Shown: piece after piece, positions 1 through 11,364 of the stretch
Layout of the letters: each line of letters starts with the position of its first letter
Position numbering within the stretch: the first letter of the stretch is position 1
Source of the DNA: Phytopythium helicoides
Taxonomy: Eukaryota > Oomycota > Peronosporomycetes > Pythiales > Pythiaceae
DNA length: 64,000 nt
Assembly: GCA_024867545.1 (NCBI GenBank)
Contig: JANFNE010000002.1
Coordinates: 124,001 to 188,000, forward strand
Reading direction: 5' to 3'
Made by a program: the position numbers and the translations under genes
Notes under the pieces: model-generated
What the model saw: the letters and a program-made list of their open reading frames with translations, nothing else
The model's database searches: none
Told to the model about the DNA's origin: nothing

Positions 1-523
1 GTCTGAAGTGGCAATGCCATTATCGTCCTCTCGCCCGAGGTCGTATCCGTGGTCCCATGATCGTGCCCATATAATTGCTGTTATCGTTGGCGTTGGTGGA
101 ATCGCCTCTCGTTGCTGGCAGATCGACCCGACGTGCACGAGCTCACAACAGCTCATCGTTAATCTATCGCCACTCCGAAGCCACGTTTCCTCTACCAACC
201 AATATTCATCCACGCATCATTTCGCGCAGACCGTCACTCGCTGCACCTATCCAAATCTACCTAGCGAGATGACACGAACGCCTCCATCCGTAATCGGCCA
301 ACTGCCGTCATCTTCGCAATCTCTATACTTTCTATCAGATCACATTGCCCCGTCCGTAATCGGTGGTCGCGGGTAATCTCGCCTCATGAGACGATGAGGC
401 CATTACGCGCATCACTTCCAGCAGCGCGAGCCAGTACCTCAACACCGCTTCAATTGCTTCGATGGTCCTCACTGTTGCTTTAGCCGCCAACTGCACAAGC
501 CTCAAAGCTACTTCCTACAACTT
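1..523. other. 5' flanking region of the ABC transporter gene
   Basis: No gene is recognised. The stretch has pyrimidine-rich runs and one open frame (8-376) whose translation is low in complexity and resembles no family I know. It most likely holds the promoter and 5' UTR of the transporter that begins at 524, and possibly the end of a gene outside the window. Confidence 0.5.
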
Positions 524-3500
524 ATGAGTGGCGCGGCCCAGCCCAGCAAGTCAATGGCTAAACTCACGCCACAGAACCTTCACGATCAGCTCGCGGCGGC
601 GCTAGAGCCCGCCATCCACGGCGGACAACTACCACAAGTCGAGATTCGATGCAACAGCCTCACCGTCACAGCCGACGTACTCGCCACCAAACACACCAAG
701 GCACAACTACCCACACTCATCAACGACATCAAACAAACCTTCGCGGCACTCACAGCGTCCAAACGCAAGGTGCGCAAGACCATCCTCAAGGACGTCACGC
801 TCACGCTGCGACCCGGGACGATGACGCTGGTGTTGGGTCAGCCGGGATCCGGCAAATCGTCGCTCATGCGGCTGCTGAGCGGCACGTTCCCGTCTGACTC
901 GAACGTGCAGATCGAGGGGGATATCTCGTACAACGGTCGTCCGCAGCGAGAACTGGCTGGTCGGTTGCCTCAGCTGGTCGCGTTCGTGCCTCAACGAGAC
1001 GAGCACTTCCCGGTGTTGACGGTGAGCGAGACGCTGACGTACGCGAACCGATTCAACCAGCCTCAGCTCGCGAGACACAACGGTCGACTTTTGACGGAGG
1101 GTTCCGAGCCATTGAACGCCAATGCCAAGACGACGCTGAATGAGCTCGTGGACCGTCACCCGGACATCGTGACGCAGCAGCTCGGACTCGACGTTTGCAA
1201 GGACACGGTGTTGGGTGACGAGATGCTTCGTGGCGTGTCGGGTGGTGAGAAGAAGCGCGTGACGCTCGGCGAGATGAGCTTCGGACTGCGCCCCGCTGCG
1301 TTCATGGACGAGATCAGCACGGGTTTGGACGCGTCGGCGACATTCGATATTGTCAAGTCTCAGCGTGAGCAGGCGGACCGGATGCGTTCGACGCTGGTGG
1401 TTTCTTTGTTGCAACCGTCTCCCGAGGTGTTTGGTCTCTTCGACGATGTGTTGTTGTTGAGTGAGGGCGAGGTGATGTACTACGGTCCCGTGCGTGACGT
1501 GGACGAGTATTTCAGGTGTCTTGGATTCGAGCGGCCAGCTGATCGTGATGTGGCGGACTTCCTTCTTGATCTGGGCACGCCTCAGCAGGCTCAGTATGAG
1601 ACGTCGAGTGTCGGAGGTGTCGGAGGTGTCGTTCGGAGCTACCCTCGAGTTGCGAGCGAGTTTGCGGAGCAATTTCAATCGTCAAACATTCGTCTCCAAG
1701 ACTTCGACAATGTTGATAATTCCTTGTTGAGCGGTGTGAAGAGTGAGTTTATGGAGAAGTTTCTGGACGAACTTCCGATGTTTGGGCAGTCTATCAGCCA
1801 AAACATTCGAACACTGGCAATTCGACAGTTCCAACTCGCGATGCGTAACACATCCTACATCAAGAGTCGGGCAATTCTAGTTACATTTATGGGATTGATC
1901 TACGGGACTGTTTTCTGGCAAACCGATTCCGGTGAAGCTCAAGTGATGGAAGGCATAATTTACCAAGCGCAACTATTTCTTGTGCTGAGCTTGAGCTCAC
2001 ACATTCCTGTCAACATGGCTCTACGTGATGTCTTCTACAAGCAACGCAGAGCTAACTTCTTCCAAACGGCAGCATATGTGATCGCAAACTCTATCAGCCA
2101 ACTTCCTTTCGCGGTAGTTGAAAGTATTTTCTTCGGAACGATCGTGTATTGGATGTGCGGGCTGGTGGATGAAGCGTCAGCATTCTTCGTGTTTCTCGTC
2201 ATGCTGATTCTGAACAACCTTGCTTTTGGAGCGTGGTTCTTCTTCATCACGGCATTGGCACCAAACATCAACATGCTCAAACCTGTTGCCTTGTACACAG
2301 ACCTAATCTTCAATGTCTTCGCAGGGTTCCTCATCACTTACGGAGACATTCCATCGTATCTGGTATGGATCTATTGGATTGATCCACTTACGTGGTGCTT
2401 CCGATCTCTCGCGGTCAACAACTACCGATCGCCGTCACTCGACGTCTGTGTCTACAAAAACGTCGACTATTGCGCCACTTATGGCATGACCATGGGAGAG
2501 TACTCGCTATCACTCTACGACATCCAGTCCGACAAGATGTGGATCTGGGCCGGCGCACTCTACCTCATCGGATTCTACATCGTCTGTTTGTTTCTCGGAT
2601 TCTTGGCCCTCGAGTGCAAGCGATACGACGGCACAGGGTCGGGATCGGGATCGGGATCAACAACATCGACCTCGGCTCCTGCTAACGATAATGTTTCCAC
2701 AACGGACAATACCGACAAGCACGCTATTGACTACGCAGCATTGTCGACACCCAAGGCTGCTGCTGCTGCTCAACAGAATACTGCTGCGGTGGTGGCGATC
2801 GCCGTGACCCATGAACGACCCCATGTTGTCCCCGTCGCACTAGCGTTCCAAGATCTGTGGTACTCTGTCCCGAAACCGACTAGCAGTGCGAGTAACAGCG
2901 GGTCGTCCAAGAATGAGACCATCGACCTGCTCAAGGGAATCAGCGGATACGCACTTCCAGGCACGATGACGGCGCTCATGGGTTCGTCTGGTGCCGGAAA
3001 GACTACACTCATGGATGTGATTGCTGGACGCAAGACGGGAGGCACGATCAGGGGTAAAGTGCTGCTCAATGGTCATGAAGCGAGTGCTCTCGCCATCCAA
3101 CGATCGACGGGATACTGCGAACAGACCGACGTGCACTTGGACTCGGCGACGATCCGCGAGGCACTCACGTTCAGTGCGTTCCTCCGTCAAGATAGCAGTG
3201 TGTCTATTGATGCGAAGCTCGCTACAGTCGAGGAATGTATCGAGATGCTGGATATGCAAGCAATCGCGGATCAGATCGTGCGAGAGTGCTCGGCGGAGCA
3301 ATTGAAGCGACTGACGATCGGTGTGGAGATTGCTGCTCATCCGTCCGTACTGTTTCTCGATGAACCGACAAGCGGACTGGACGCTCGTACGGCCAAGATC
3401 ATCATGGATGGCGTTCGTCGCGTGGCTGATAGCGGTCGCACGGTGCTGTGCACGATTCATCAGCCGTCGTCGGAGGTGTTTTCATTGTTCGACTCGTTGT

Positions 3501-4690
3501 TGTTGCTGAAGCGAGGAGGCGAGACTGTGTTCTTCGGCGATCTCGGTGACAGCTGCAAACTCTTGATCGAGTACTTCGAGTCGATTCCCGGTGTCGCTCC
3601 GATCCCGAGTGACTACAATCCCGCGACGTGGATGTTGGAGTGTATTGGTGCTGGCGTGGATGTCGAGCGCAAGGCTGTGATGTCTACGGACGATGTTGAC
3701 TTCGTGGATATCTTCAGCAAGAGTCGTCAATGTGAGATCTTGGTGGATATGCTTGATCGTGAAGGTGTTGGTCGCGAGTCAGCGACTTCTAGTGCGATCA
3801 ACTTTGATCGGAAGCGAGCATCGAGTTCGATGACGCAGCTTCGAGTGTTGACTCGTCGTGTGTTTGATTTGTATTGGCGGACTCCGTCGTACAACGTGAC
3901 TCGCTTCACGGTATCGCTTGCATTGGCGCTTCTGTTTGGTATTCTGTACGTGGGTTCGAGCTACAGAACTTATCAAGGTGTGAATGCTGGGATGGGTTTA
4001 ATCTACATCTCCACTGTGTTCATTGGGTTTGTTCCCTTCAACGCAGTTCTACCTGTGGCATTGGACCAGCGCGCTGCTTATTACCGTGAGCGAGCAGCTC
4101 AAGCGTACAGTACTGTGTGGTACCTCGTGGCAGACTCGTTGGTGGAGATCCCGTATGCATTCGCGAGTTGTTTGGTGTTCACGATTATTTTCTTCCCGAT
4201 GGTGGGCTTTCAAGGGTTCTGGTCCGCCGTACTCTACTGGATCAATGCGTCACTACTTGCTGTCAGTCAAATCTACTTTGGACAGTTCTTCGCGTACGCT
4301 GTTCCGAGTGTAGAAGTTGCGGCCCTTCTTGGAGTTCTTTACATTTCCGTCGCGGTTGTCGTCATGGGTTTTAACCCACCAGCTAGCGCCATCCCGGCTG
4401 GCTACAAGTGGCTCTACTACATCATCCCACAATCGTACTCCATGAGTGTCTTCTCTGCACTCGCCTTCACAGATTGCTCTGACGAAAGTGGAAGCTCCAT
4501 CGGTTGCCAGGCACTGACTAACGCTCCTGCTGCGTACGACGGATTCACTGTCAAGGAGTACGTGGAGCGGGTTTTTGAGATGAAGCATGAGGACATCTCG
4601 CGCAATTTGGCCATCCAGGTTGCATTCGTCGCATTTTTCCTGCTCATCAAATTGCTCGCGATGCGCTTAATCAACCATCAGCGCCGGTAG
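524..4690 (+). CDS. Full-size PDR-type ABC transporter (ABCG subfamily)
   Basis: A single exon encodes 1388 aa with the reverse full-size layout (NBD-TMD)2 typical of pleiotropic drug resistance transporters of plants, fungi and oomycetes. NBD1 has Walker A GQPGSGKS at about residues 105-112, the signature VSGGEKKR, and Walker B ending in FMDEIS. NBD2 has Walker A GSSGAGKT, Walker B VLFLDEPTSGLDA and the divergent signature SAEQLKRLTIG, as is usual in this subfamily. Each NBD is followed by a cluster of about six hydrophobic segments. A Gly-Ser linker made of GGATCG repeats (about 2638-2660) lies between the halves. It probably sits in the plasma membrane and uses ATP to export hydrophobic compounds such as drugs, sterols or plant defence metabolites; the substrate cannot be read from sequence. 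The ATG at 524 is the first in frame before the conserved N-terminal region. No truncation is seen. Confidence 0.93.
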   Translation: MSGAAQPSKSMAKLTPQNLHDQLAAALEPAIHGGQLPQVEIRCNSLTVTADVLATKHTKAQLPTLINDIKQTFAALTASKRKVRKTILKDVTLTLRPGTMTLVLGQPGSGKSSLMRLLSGTFPSDSNVQIEGDISYNGRPQRELAGRLPQLVAFVPQRDEHFPVLTVSETLTYANRFNQPQLARHNGRLLTEGSEPLNANAKTTLNELVDRHPDIVTQQLGLDVCKDTVLGDEMLRGVSGGEKKRVTLGEMSFGLRPAAFMDEISTGLDASATFDIVKSQREQADRMRSTLVVSLLQPSPEVFGLFDDVLLLSEGEVMYYGPVRDVDEYFRCLGFERPADRDVADFLLDLGTPQQAQYETSSVGGVGGVVRSYPRVASEFAEQFQSSNIRLQDFDNVDNSLLSGVKSEFMEKFLDELPMFGQSISQNIRTLAIRQFQLAMRNTSYIKSRAILVTFMGLIYGTVFWQTDSGEAQVMEGIIYQAQLFLVLSLSSHIPVNMALRDVFYKQRRANFFQTAAYVIANSISQLPFAVVESIFFGTIVYWMCGLVDEASAFFVFLVMLILNNLAFGAWFFFITALAPNINMLKPVALYTDLIFNVFAGFLITYGDIPSYLVWIYWIDPLTWCFRSLAVNNYRSPSLDVCVYKNVDYCATYGMTMGEYSLSLYDIQSDKMWIWAGALYLIGFYIVCLFLGFLALECKRYDGTGSGSGSGSTTSTSAPANDNVSTTDNTDKHAIDYAALSTPKAAAAAQQNTAAVVAIAVTHERPHVVPVALAFQDLWYSVPKPTSSASNSGSSKNETIDLLKGISGYALPGTMTALMGSSGAGKTTLMDVIAGRKTGGTIRGKVLLNGHEASALAIQRSTGYCEQTDVHLDSATIREALTFSAFLRQDSSVSIDAKLATVEECIEMLDMQAIADQIVRECSAEQLKRLTIGVEIAAHPSVLFLDEPTSGLDARTAKIIMDGVRRVADSGRTVLCTIHQPSSEVFSLFDSLLLLKRGGETVFFGDLGDSCKLLIEYFESIPGVAPIPSDYNPATWMLECIGAGVDVERKAVMSTDDVDFVDIFSKSRQCEILVDMLDREGVGRESATSSAINFDRKRASSSMTQLRVLTRRVFDLYWRTPSYNVTRFTVSLALALLFGILYVGSSYRTYQGVNAGMGLIYISTVFIGFVPFNAVLPVALDQRAAYYRERAAQAYSTVWYLVADSLVEIPYAFASCLVFTIIFFPMVGFQGFWSAVLYWINASLLAVSQIYFGQFFAYAVPSVEVAALLGVLYISVAVVVMGFNPPASAIPAGYKWLYYIIPQSYSMSVFSALAFTDCSDESGSSIGCQALTNAPAAYDGFTVKEYVERVFEMKHEDISRNLAIQVAFVAFFLLIKLLAMRLINHQRR

Positions 4691-5499
4691 ATTTCGCGTG
4701 AACAGATTAGATTGTTAAATGCATACAGGCAGATCAAAGAGGGTCAATATATTGGGATACACACGCGTTTGGCTCGATTACTCTACCACCATCACACGGT
4801 TTAGCATGTGCAGCTTCCAACTCAATCAAAAGCTGTGTGGAATCTATGGTGGCCCCCTTGCATAAATCAATTTCGCGACCAAAGAAACATATCATTTCAG
4901 TCTCGACGTTACCGAAGGACTGACAAAAGGTTTTGAACGAGCATCGATCATCAACGACAATTCTCGACTCGGAGCTCAACAGGGTGTGTGAGTCAACTTG
5001 AAATCACGCTGTTCCGCCAGCTGTACCGCGTGTATCATCTTGTGTCACTAGTCACTGCGGTATTTCCGCCAATCACATCCGCTCCCTCTCGCATGGAAAC
5101 TGTCCATTTCTAAACGCCACATGGACTGACCCAAAATAACGTATCACCTAGCCTAAAATAAATATATGAGTCCATAACTAGCAGTCGTCTCTATACACCT
5201 TCACATCCTAATCCCAAAACTACATCTCCGCTCTCCCCAAACTACTGCTCACACCCGTAAATAAGGCGTGTAGTCCTCGCGTGGTCCACTCCTTTTTCTC
5301 AAGAGGGGGGAAAAAGCGGAAACCCCCATCACAATCCACCAGTGGAGGGAGAAAGAAGGCGCGAGGAGCTGCTCCTGCCGCCGCGCTCCCCGCTGCCCCC
5401 GAGCCCCCGCGCGCGTCTCGCCGCATCCCGCGCGTCGCCCGCCGCCGCCCGCCGCGATTTGCCGCCGCCGCGAGCTCCTCAGGCCCAGAACTCGCCAAG
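4691..5499. other. Intergenic region between ABC transporter and SAPS gene
   Basis: No gene is supported. The left part (to about 5200) is AT-richer and may be the transporter 3' UTR. The right part (about 5340-5499) is very GC-rich with GCC/CGC runs just before the SAPS start, which creates long but meaningless open frames on both strands. Confidence 0.5.
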
Positions 5500-8073
5500 A
5501 TGTCGCTCTTTTCCGCCATGGCCGACGAGAACAGCGTCTGGGCACGCGGCTCGGCGCTCTTCAACATCTCGAGGTGCGCAGCCAGCCGCTGCTGGAGGGA
5601 GGGAGTGTGGAGCTTGTGCTGACTGGGGGATGTGCGGCTGCGGCGCTGCGCAGTCCGCTGAACGACCTGCTGGAGAAGGAGGACTTTACGCTCGAGCAGG
5701 TGCTTGAAGAGGACGAGCTCATCCAGGAGGTCAAGACGCGCAACACCAAGCTGCTCGAGTTGTACGTGCCTGCATTGCTGCGGGATGGCTGCATGGGCTG
5801 TAGTTTGAGCGAGGTGCTGACGGGGGTTGGGATGGTGCAGTCTGTCCCAGGAGGCGGTGGTGCTCAAGCTCATTCAGTATGTGGTCAAGCCGTCGGAGGA
5901 CGCCACGGACGACATGCGCACGCTCAAGTACCCGTACATGGCGTGCGAGGTCATCTGCTGCGACATCATGAGCATCACCGAGACGATCGCCACCGCATCG
6001 GAGGGAAAGCTCGTCGAGGCACTGTTTGAGTTCCTCTACACCCCCGGTGACCTCGACCCGCGCCTTGCAGGGTACTTTGAGAAGGTGTGTGCATCGTCCT
6101 GGTGATTTGCGATTTGATAGGCCAATCCTAATCCTCGTGACTGCAGATCGTGACGATGCTCATGGTGCGCAAGCCCCAGGAGATGACTGCTGTCATGAAC
6201 AGAAACTCGGAAAAGTTGCTCAAGGGGTTTGTGCGCCACATTGACTCGTTTTCGGTGTCGGAGCTGCTGAAGCGCTTGCTGCAGCCGTACCAGAGCGGTA
6301 ACGTATTGCCTATGAATGCAATATTGTGCGCAACAAACGCTGAGCTCACGCTGCGTTGCATGTTTGATTGCAGATTACATGGACGACATGGATTTCCCGG
6401 GCATGTCCATCGGCTTCCCGCCGTCCAACGCGTGGTACAACGCTGGACACGACGACGACGACATCTCTGTCGGAACGCCGACGTCGTCGCAAAAGACGCT
6501 GGCGTGGCAAAGCGAAACCCCTGTTGTGGACCTCTTGATCGAGAGTCTTGCTCCGGTGGACAGCGAGGGCAAGCCGGTTGACAGCGACGTGCACAAGCAT
6601 GCGTCAGACATCCTTGTCGATATTATCCAGTGCGGTATCCGTGCCCAGCAAAACGACCCGTCGTCTCCAACGTCGACCACTTCTCCGGTGTCATTTACTC
6701 TCCTTGAGCACCTCGAGGCAAAGGAAGTCGTCTCGAAGCTGGTGGCGATTGCGATTCCACCAAACGCTGAGTCTACGTTCTCGGCGTCATCGATGACTGG
6801 TGCGCTTTCGGTGCTTGGTGCGCTCCTTTCCCGACACACGAACGCGCAGTACTCGTCGTCAGACGAAATGCCGCCGACTATTGCATGCGTTGTTGAGCGT
6901 GTGCCAGAGCTCTGCGCTACGTTGAAGGTTGACGACAAGGACGCTGGCACGATCCTCAACCAGCGCCATAAGGAGGTGCCTCGTCTCGGCCTGCGTCGCC
7001 TGAAGCTCGTCGGTTTGCTGGTGCTTCTGATTCAGTCCAAGTACAAGCAGGTCGATGCTGCTATTCTGAAGGAGGATGCACTGAACATCTGCTTGGACCT
7101 GTTTTTCCGATTTGAGTCGGTCAACATGCTGCACGCAGACATTGAGAGCATGGTCGTTGGCATTTTGGAGGGCGGCAGCCAGGAACTTCTTGCTGGACTT
7201 GTCAAAAACGCACATCTGCTTTCTCGCCTTATTGACGCCCACGAGAAAAATGAAGAAGCCACGAAGGAGACAAAAGGTTGCTCGCTTGGCTACGTTGGAC
7301 ATCTCCACCGCATGTGCAACATGATTATTACGCTGCTGGAGGAGATCCGAAGTAGTACCGCTGAAGGCCGGTCGACCTTGAACGACATGCGTCAGGCGGA
7401 CACAGTGTTAGAGCTGTTTGAGGAGGACGAAGCTGTTTGGAAGAAGTGGGAGGAGCTGGCGACAAATGTATTGGCGCCGATCTACGAGCGTGAGCGTATG
7501 CCGCTTGGTGGCGTCACCATTTCGCCTGGCGGCGACGACCCGTACTCGGTTATGGGCTTCAACCAGAGCGATGAGCTTCTGAATGCTCAATTCGCCGAGA
7601 TGCTGGGAGCTTCGGGCTTTGGCAGCAGCTTCGACACGGATTTCGACATTAAGGGAGGCGACACCGTGATGATGCCTGAAATTATGAACGATAGTAGCAG
7701 TAGCGAGGAGGAAGACGACGACGAGCTGGCTCGCCAGGCGACCAGTGGCGGCGCCGGTATCGACCGGTGGGCAAATTTCGAGTCTGGCGGATCGTGGGCA
7801 CAGTTCGAGCAGTCGGCAGGATTTGACGCAACGTTCGACCCTACACCGATGGATGACGATGTGGACTTTTTCGCCGACAAGGTTGAGCCGCTGTCCCCGA
7901 CGGACAACGTGGCGGACGATTTTGCTGCTCTCTCAACCTCGGACGATGTGCCCCCTCCCGCGCCGTCGTCTGATGTTGCGCCCGCTCCCGCGACCCCTGC
8001 CGCCGATGCCGCGGCGCCGGCAGCTGCTGCGACCGAGACAACTACAGAGAAGGTGGCCAACGAGGCCAACTAA
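5500..8073 (+). CDS. SAPS-domain protein, PP6-type phosphatase regulatory subunit (Sit4-associated)
   Basis: Five exons: 5500-5573, 5654-5761, 5841-6084, 6147-6297 and 6374-8073, giving 758 aa. All junctions are GT-AG and phases agree. The start MSLFSAMADEN leads into SSPLNDLLEKEDFTL and a QEVKTRNTKLLEFLSQE stretch, which match the opening of the SAPS domain (LL-x-x-ED-x-TL, then Q-x-x-x-x-N-x-KL-x-x-FL). This is followed by KYPYMACEVICCDI and VRKPQEM, also family landmarks. The C-terminal third is acidic and Ser/Asp/Ala/Pro-rich, as in other SAPS proteins. Family members bind Sit4/PP6 catalytic subunits in the cytoplasm and direct them to cell-cycle and trafficking substrates; that role is inferred. 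It is convergent with the DDX42-like gene. Exons 1-4 are small while exon 5 holds three quarters of the protein. Confidence 0.85.
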
Positions 8074-8396
8074 ACATTTGTGGACCGACAAACTCATGTT
8101 ACCTGTTGCGCATCGAGTCTCGTACCGTTAGCGCTCGTTTTTTCCTCGTCATGGGGGGAGATAGATAGATGACATTGCTTTCTTTTCGAGTGCGCGGTGA
8201 TCCGCAGCGATTCAGTGTATCAGTGGAGCCGCGCGCTGCGCAACAAGCGCGAGCGCGGCAACTTCGTAGCGAGCCAGCGTTCCGAGCCAGCGGCCAGCCA
8301 CACGGCGCGCACGTCGGTAGAAAGTACTCGAGTAAGTATTTCTCTTTAGTGCTTTCCTCGTGCTCTTCCTCCCACGTGCAAGCGTTCACATCATGC
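8074..8396. other. Convergent 3' intergenic region
   Basis: This 323 bp segment lies between the stops of two convergent genes (SAPS and DDX42-like). It should hold both 3' UTRs and polyadenylation sites. No coding signal is seen. Confidence 0.5.
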
Positions 8397-11256
8397 TCAA
8401 CGCCGGCGACGGGAGTGAGAGCGCGACCGATCGCGGCTTCTCCGCCCGCGGCTTCGACTACTGCTCCTACTGCGTCGCCGATAACGGCGCCGGCTCCGGC
8501 TTGGACTCCGACTAGAGCTCCGACTTGAGCTTCGGCTGTATCTGCGTCGACGCGATCGACTCCTGCTTTGGCTCCTGCTGCGCCTGTATCGCCTGCCTCG
8601 ACTTCTGCTGCGACTGTGGCTTCGTCGCCGGGATCGATCCCGACTCCTGCGAGATCGTGAGGGTGACCTGGACTCTCGCCTACGTCCTCGCTGGTCGCTT
8701 GAATCGGTTCCTCGGCGGCCAGTTTCGCTCAAAGTGGGGGTAGATGCTTGTAGACTAGATCCATTCGCACCAACGGCAGGTGCAGCCGTACTCGGAGCTG
8801 GTACCGCCACACCGACACTGCTGGAAGGTTGAGTTGGTTGACACGGTATGGCCTGGGGCCGGGCTATTTCATCACTTGGGGTCTGGTCAGGAGCAGCAGC
8901 AGTAGCAGCAGCTACAGCATCACTAGCGGTTGCCTCGACTGACTGTTGCTGAGCTGTGGTTTGAATGGATGGCTCGCTTGAGGGCGTCGTAGCCTTGACA
9001 AAGCTCGCACGAAAAGTTGACATTGCAGCTGGGATATTGCTCCTGGGTTCTGTCTCGCTTGTAGTGGTCGCCTTGACAAACATCCCAAGGGTTTTCTTGA
9101 AGCCAGCGCTCGGACCAGCAACTGACGGAGCAAACCCCAAGCCGCGTCGCTGCTCCGCCTTTCGCTTCCTTCCCGAATCGTTCCAACGCTGCAGTTCAGC
9201 AGCGTCTTCCGCATCCATGCCACTGAAGTGCTGCTTAGGAGTATGACTCAGTTGGTTCGTGCTTGGAGCTGGATTGCCTCCGCTCGGTTTCCCTCGACGA
9301 AAGCGAGGGTCCCGCTGCGCAAGTGCGAGAAGCTCTGGCGACACTTGCTGTCCCGATACATCTAAGTTTTGGACCAATTGCGAAGCGAATGAGCTCTCAC
9401 GACTCGTGACGAGCGTGTACGCTGTACCGGGTTCAAACCCCTCGGTGCCCATACGTCCCGTGCGACCAATACGATGCACATGAGTATCAATGTTCTTGGC
9501 CACGTCGAAATTAACGACACTCTTGACATCTTTGACATCCAGACCTCGTGCGGCCACATCCGTTGCGATGAGGATCGCGCACTCGCCAGACTTGAACTTT
9601 GCTAGTGCTTCCGAGCGCTCAGGCTGGGTTTTGTCACCGTGAAGGGAGCGAGCACCAAACTTCGCGTTCGCAGCATTTACATTTTTTGTCAGCTCTTCGC
9701 ATCCAGATTTGCTATTCGCGAAGATTAGCACACGACCTTCTGAGGCGATCCGAGGTAGATTGTTCATAAGCCACGGCCACTTGGCGTTATCATTCGGGAG
9801 GACAACGGGTATCTGGTGAATTTCTTCATTCGCTTGCCCCGCTCGCCCAATCGTGAGGGTCACCGGATCAGTCAGGACATCCAGCGCTAAGGCTTGGATC
9901 CGGCGGCGGAACGTCGCGGAGAACATGAGAGTCTGGCGGTCCGGGCGGATCTGGGTCATGATTGAGCGAAGTTGGGGCTCAAAGCCCATCTCGAACATGC
10001 GGTCAGCTTCATCGAGCACCACGAACGTGACGCGATTCATCGGCGCATGCTTCTTCCTAATCATCTCAATCAATCTGCCTGGCGTCGCAACCACCACTTC
10101 TGCACCACGCTTCAGCACCTGGATTTGCTCCCATTTACCGACTCCACCATATACAGACGCGCACTCGGCATTCTGTGCGACGAGGAACTTGCGCGCTTGT
10201 ACAAAGATCTGGTGAGCAAGCTCTCGCGTTGGGGAGAGCACAACAGCAATCGGGCCTTCCCCTTTACTGAGCTCACGCTGGTCCATAACGTGCCGCACCA
10301 TTGGTAGAGTGAACGCCAGCGTCTTGCCAGACCCCGTCTTGGCGATTCCAATCATATCTCGACCAGACATGGCAATGGGAAACGCTTGCGCCTGGATTGG
10401 GGTCGGTGCCTCCAGCCCAAGTGACATGAGCACCTTGAGCACTTTGCGGTCAACACCGACCTGCATGAACGAGCGCACTGGTGCTGGGACTGCAGCAGCG
10501 CTGGTGGACGACTCGACCCGAACTTGCAGCTCTTCGCGAAGCGCAGCTACTTCTTGTTGTGTCAGTGAGGCGATATCGGGATGCGGGGAGTAGAACTGCT
10601 TGCGGAACGGCTCGTACGTGACGAGCGAGTGGTTGAGCGGGGGCAGCACCTCCATATTTTTGCGAGGATCGACATGGTCGTCCTCGTTGGCTTTATTTTC
10701 TACCATCATAAAGCGTCAGCGTGGATTACCAACAACAAAAAAGTAATCCCATTCCAAGTCCCCACCTTCATCGATGCGCTTGGCGGTGCTGTAGACCTCC
10801 TGGTCCGAGTCCACTTCGTCCTCATTCCCACCACTGGCTCCCGTTCGCGGCTTCTTGGAGGTCTGCAGCGCACGATGTCAGCCCACTCTCCTCGAGCCCC
10901 ACGCCGCTGCAATCCTGCTCTCCTAACCCTCGCCATCTCCTCCATGAAGCTGTCGTGCTCGTCCTCGTGGTTCAAAATCGACGGCTGCAGCTCCACCAGT
11001 CCATGAGCAAACAGAGGTCCCCCATCCTACAGCCGCACTCGCTCCTTGCCTTGTCCACCGGCGCGCGCGTCTCGGCCTTCTCGCGCACCACCTGCGCGTC
11101 GATGCCGAGCATGAAGGCGTCCAGCGGGTCCACCTCTCCAGCGTCGTCCTGCCGCCGCGCCTGCCCGCCCTCCTCCTCGTCCTCATCGTCGAAATAGTCG
11201 CGCGCTCGCTGCGCCTTGCGCCTCGCGCCACGCAGATACTCGCGCTGGAGCTCCAT
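8397..11256 (-). CDS. DDX42: DDX42-like DEAD-box RNA helicase with C-terminal RS domain
   Basis: Four exons on the minus strand: 11256-11050, 10984-10928, 10862-10766 and 10699-8397, giving 887 aa. All motifs are present: the Q motif region APTPIQAQAFPI, motif I AKTGSGKT, Ia PTRELAHQ, Ib TPGR, II DEAD, III SAT and VI HRIGRTGR. The N-terminal pieces DPLDAFM, the acidic segment around EDEHDSFMEEM, and LPPLNHS align with the DDX42/SF3b125 N-terminus, which separates it from DDX46 and DDX5. The last ~130 residues are a dense Arg-Ser domain, not typical of animal DDX42. Introns are 65, 65 and 66 bp; the first appears to be GC-AG (donor AAG/GCAAGG), because no GT donor keeps the frame. The likely role is ATP-dependent remodelling of U2 snRNP/SF3b in the nucleus. 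It is transcribed head-to-head with LSM6. Confidence 0.88.
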
Positions 11257-11364
11257 GACGTCCCGTCCGTTGGCTCGGCCGCTTTTTTTTTTCAGGACTA
11301 CTGTGTGCGCCACACCAGGAGCTCCCCAGCGGCTTATTTTGCAGTTTGACTTGGAACCATCGCC
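11257..11364. promoter_or_regulatory. Bidirectional promoter of DDX42-like and LSM6 genes
   Basis: Only 108 bp separate the two divergent start codons, so both promoters and both 5' UTRs must lie here or overlap the coding regions. The segment contains a run of nine T residues (about 11282-11291). Assignment is from gene orientation only. Confidence 0.6.

Noticed and set aside
707..1678. 323 aa open frame on the minus strand inside the ABC transporter
   Set aside because: Shadow of the transporter coding sequence.
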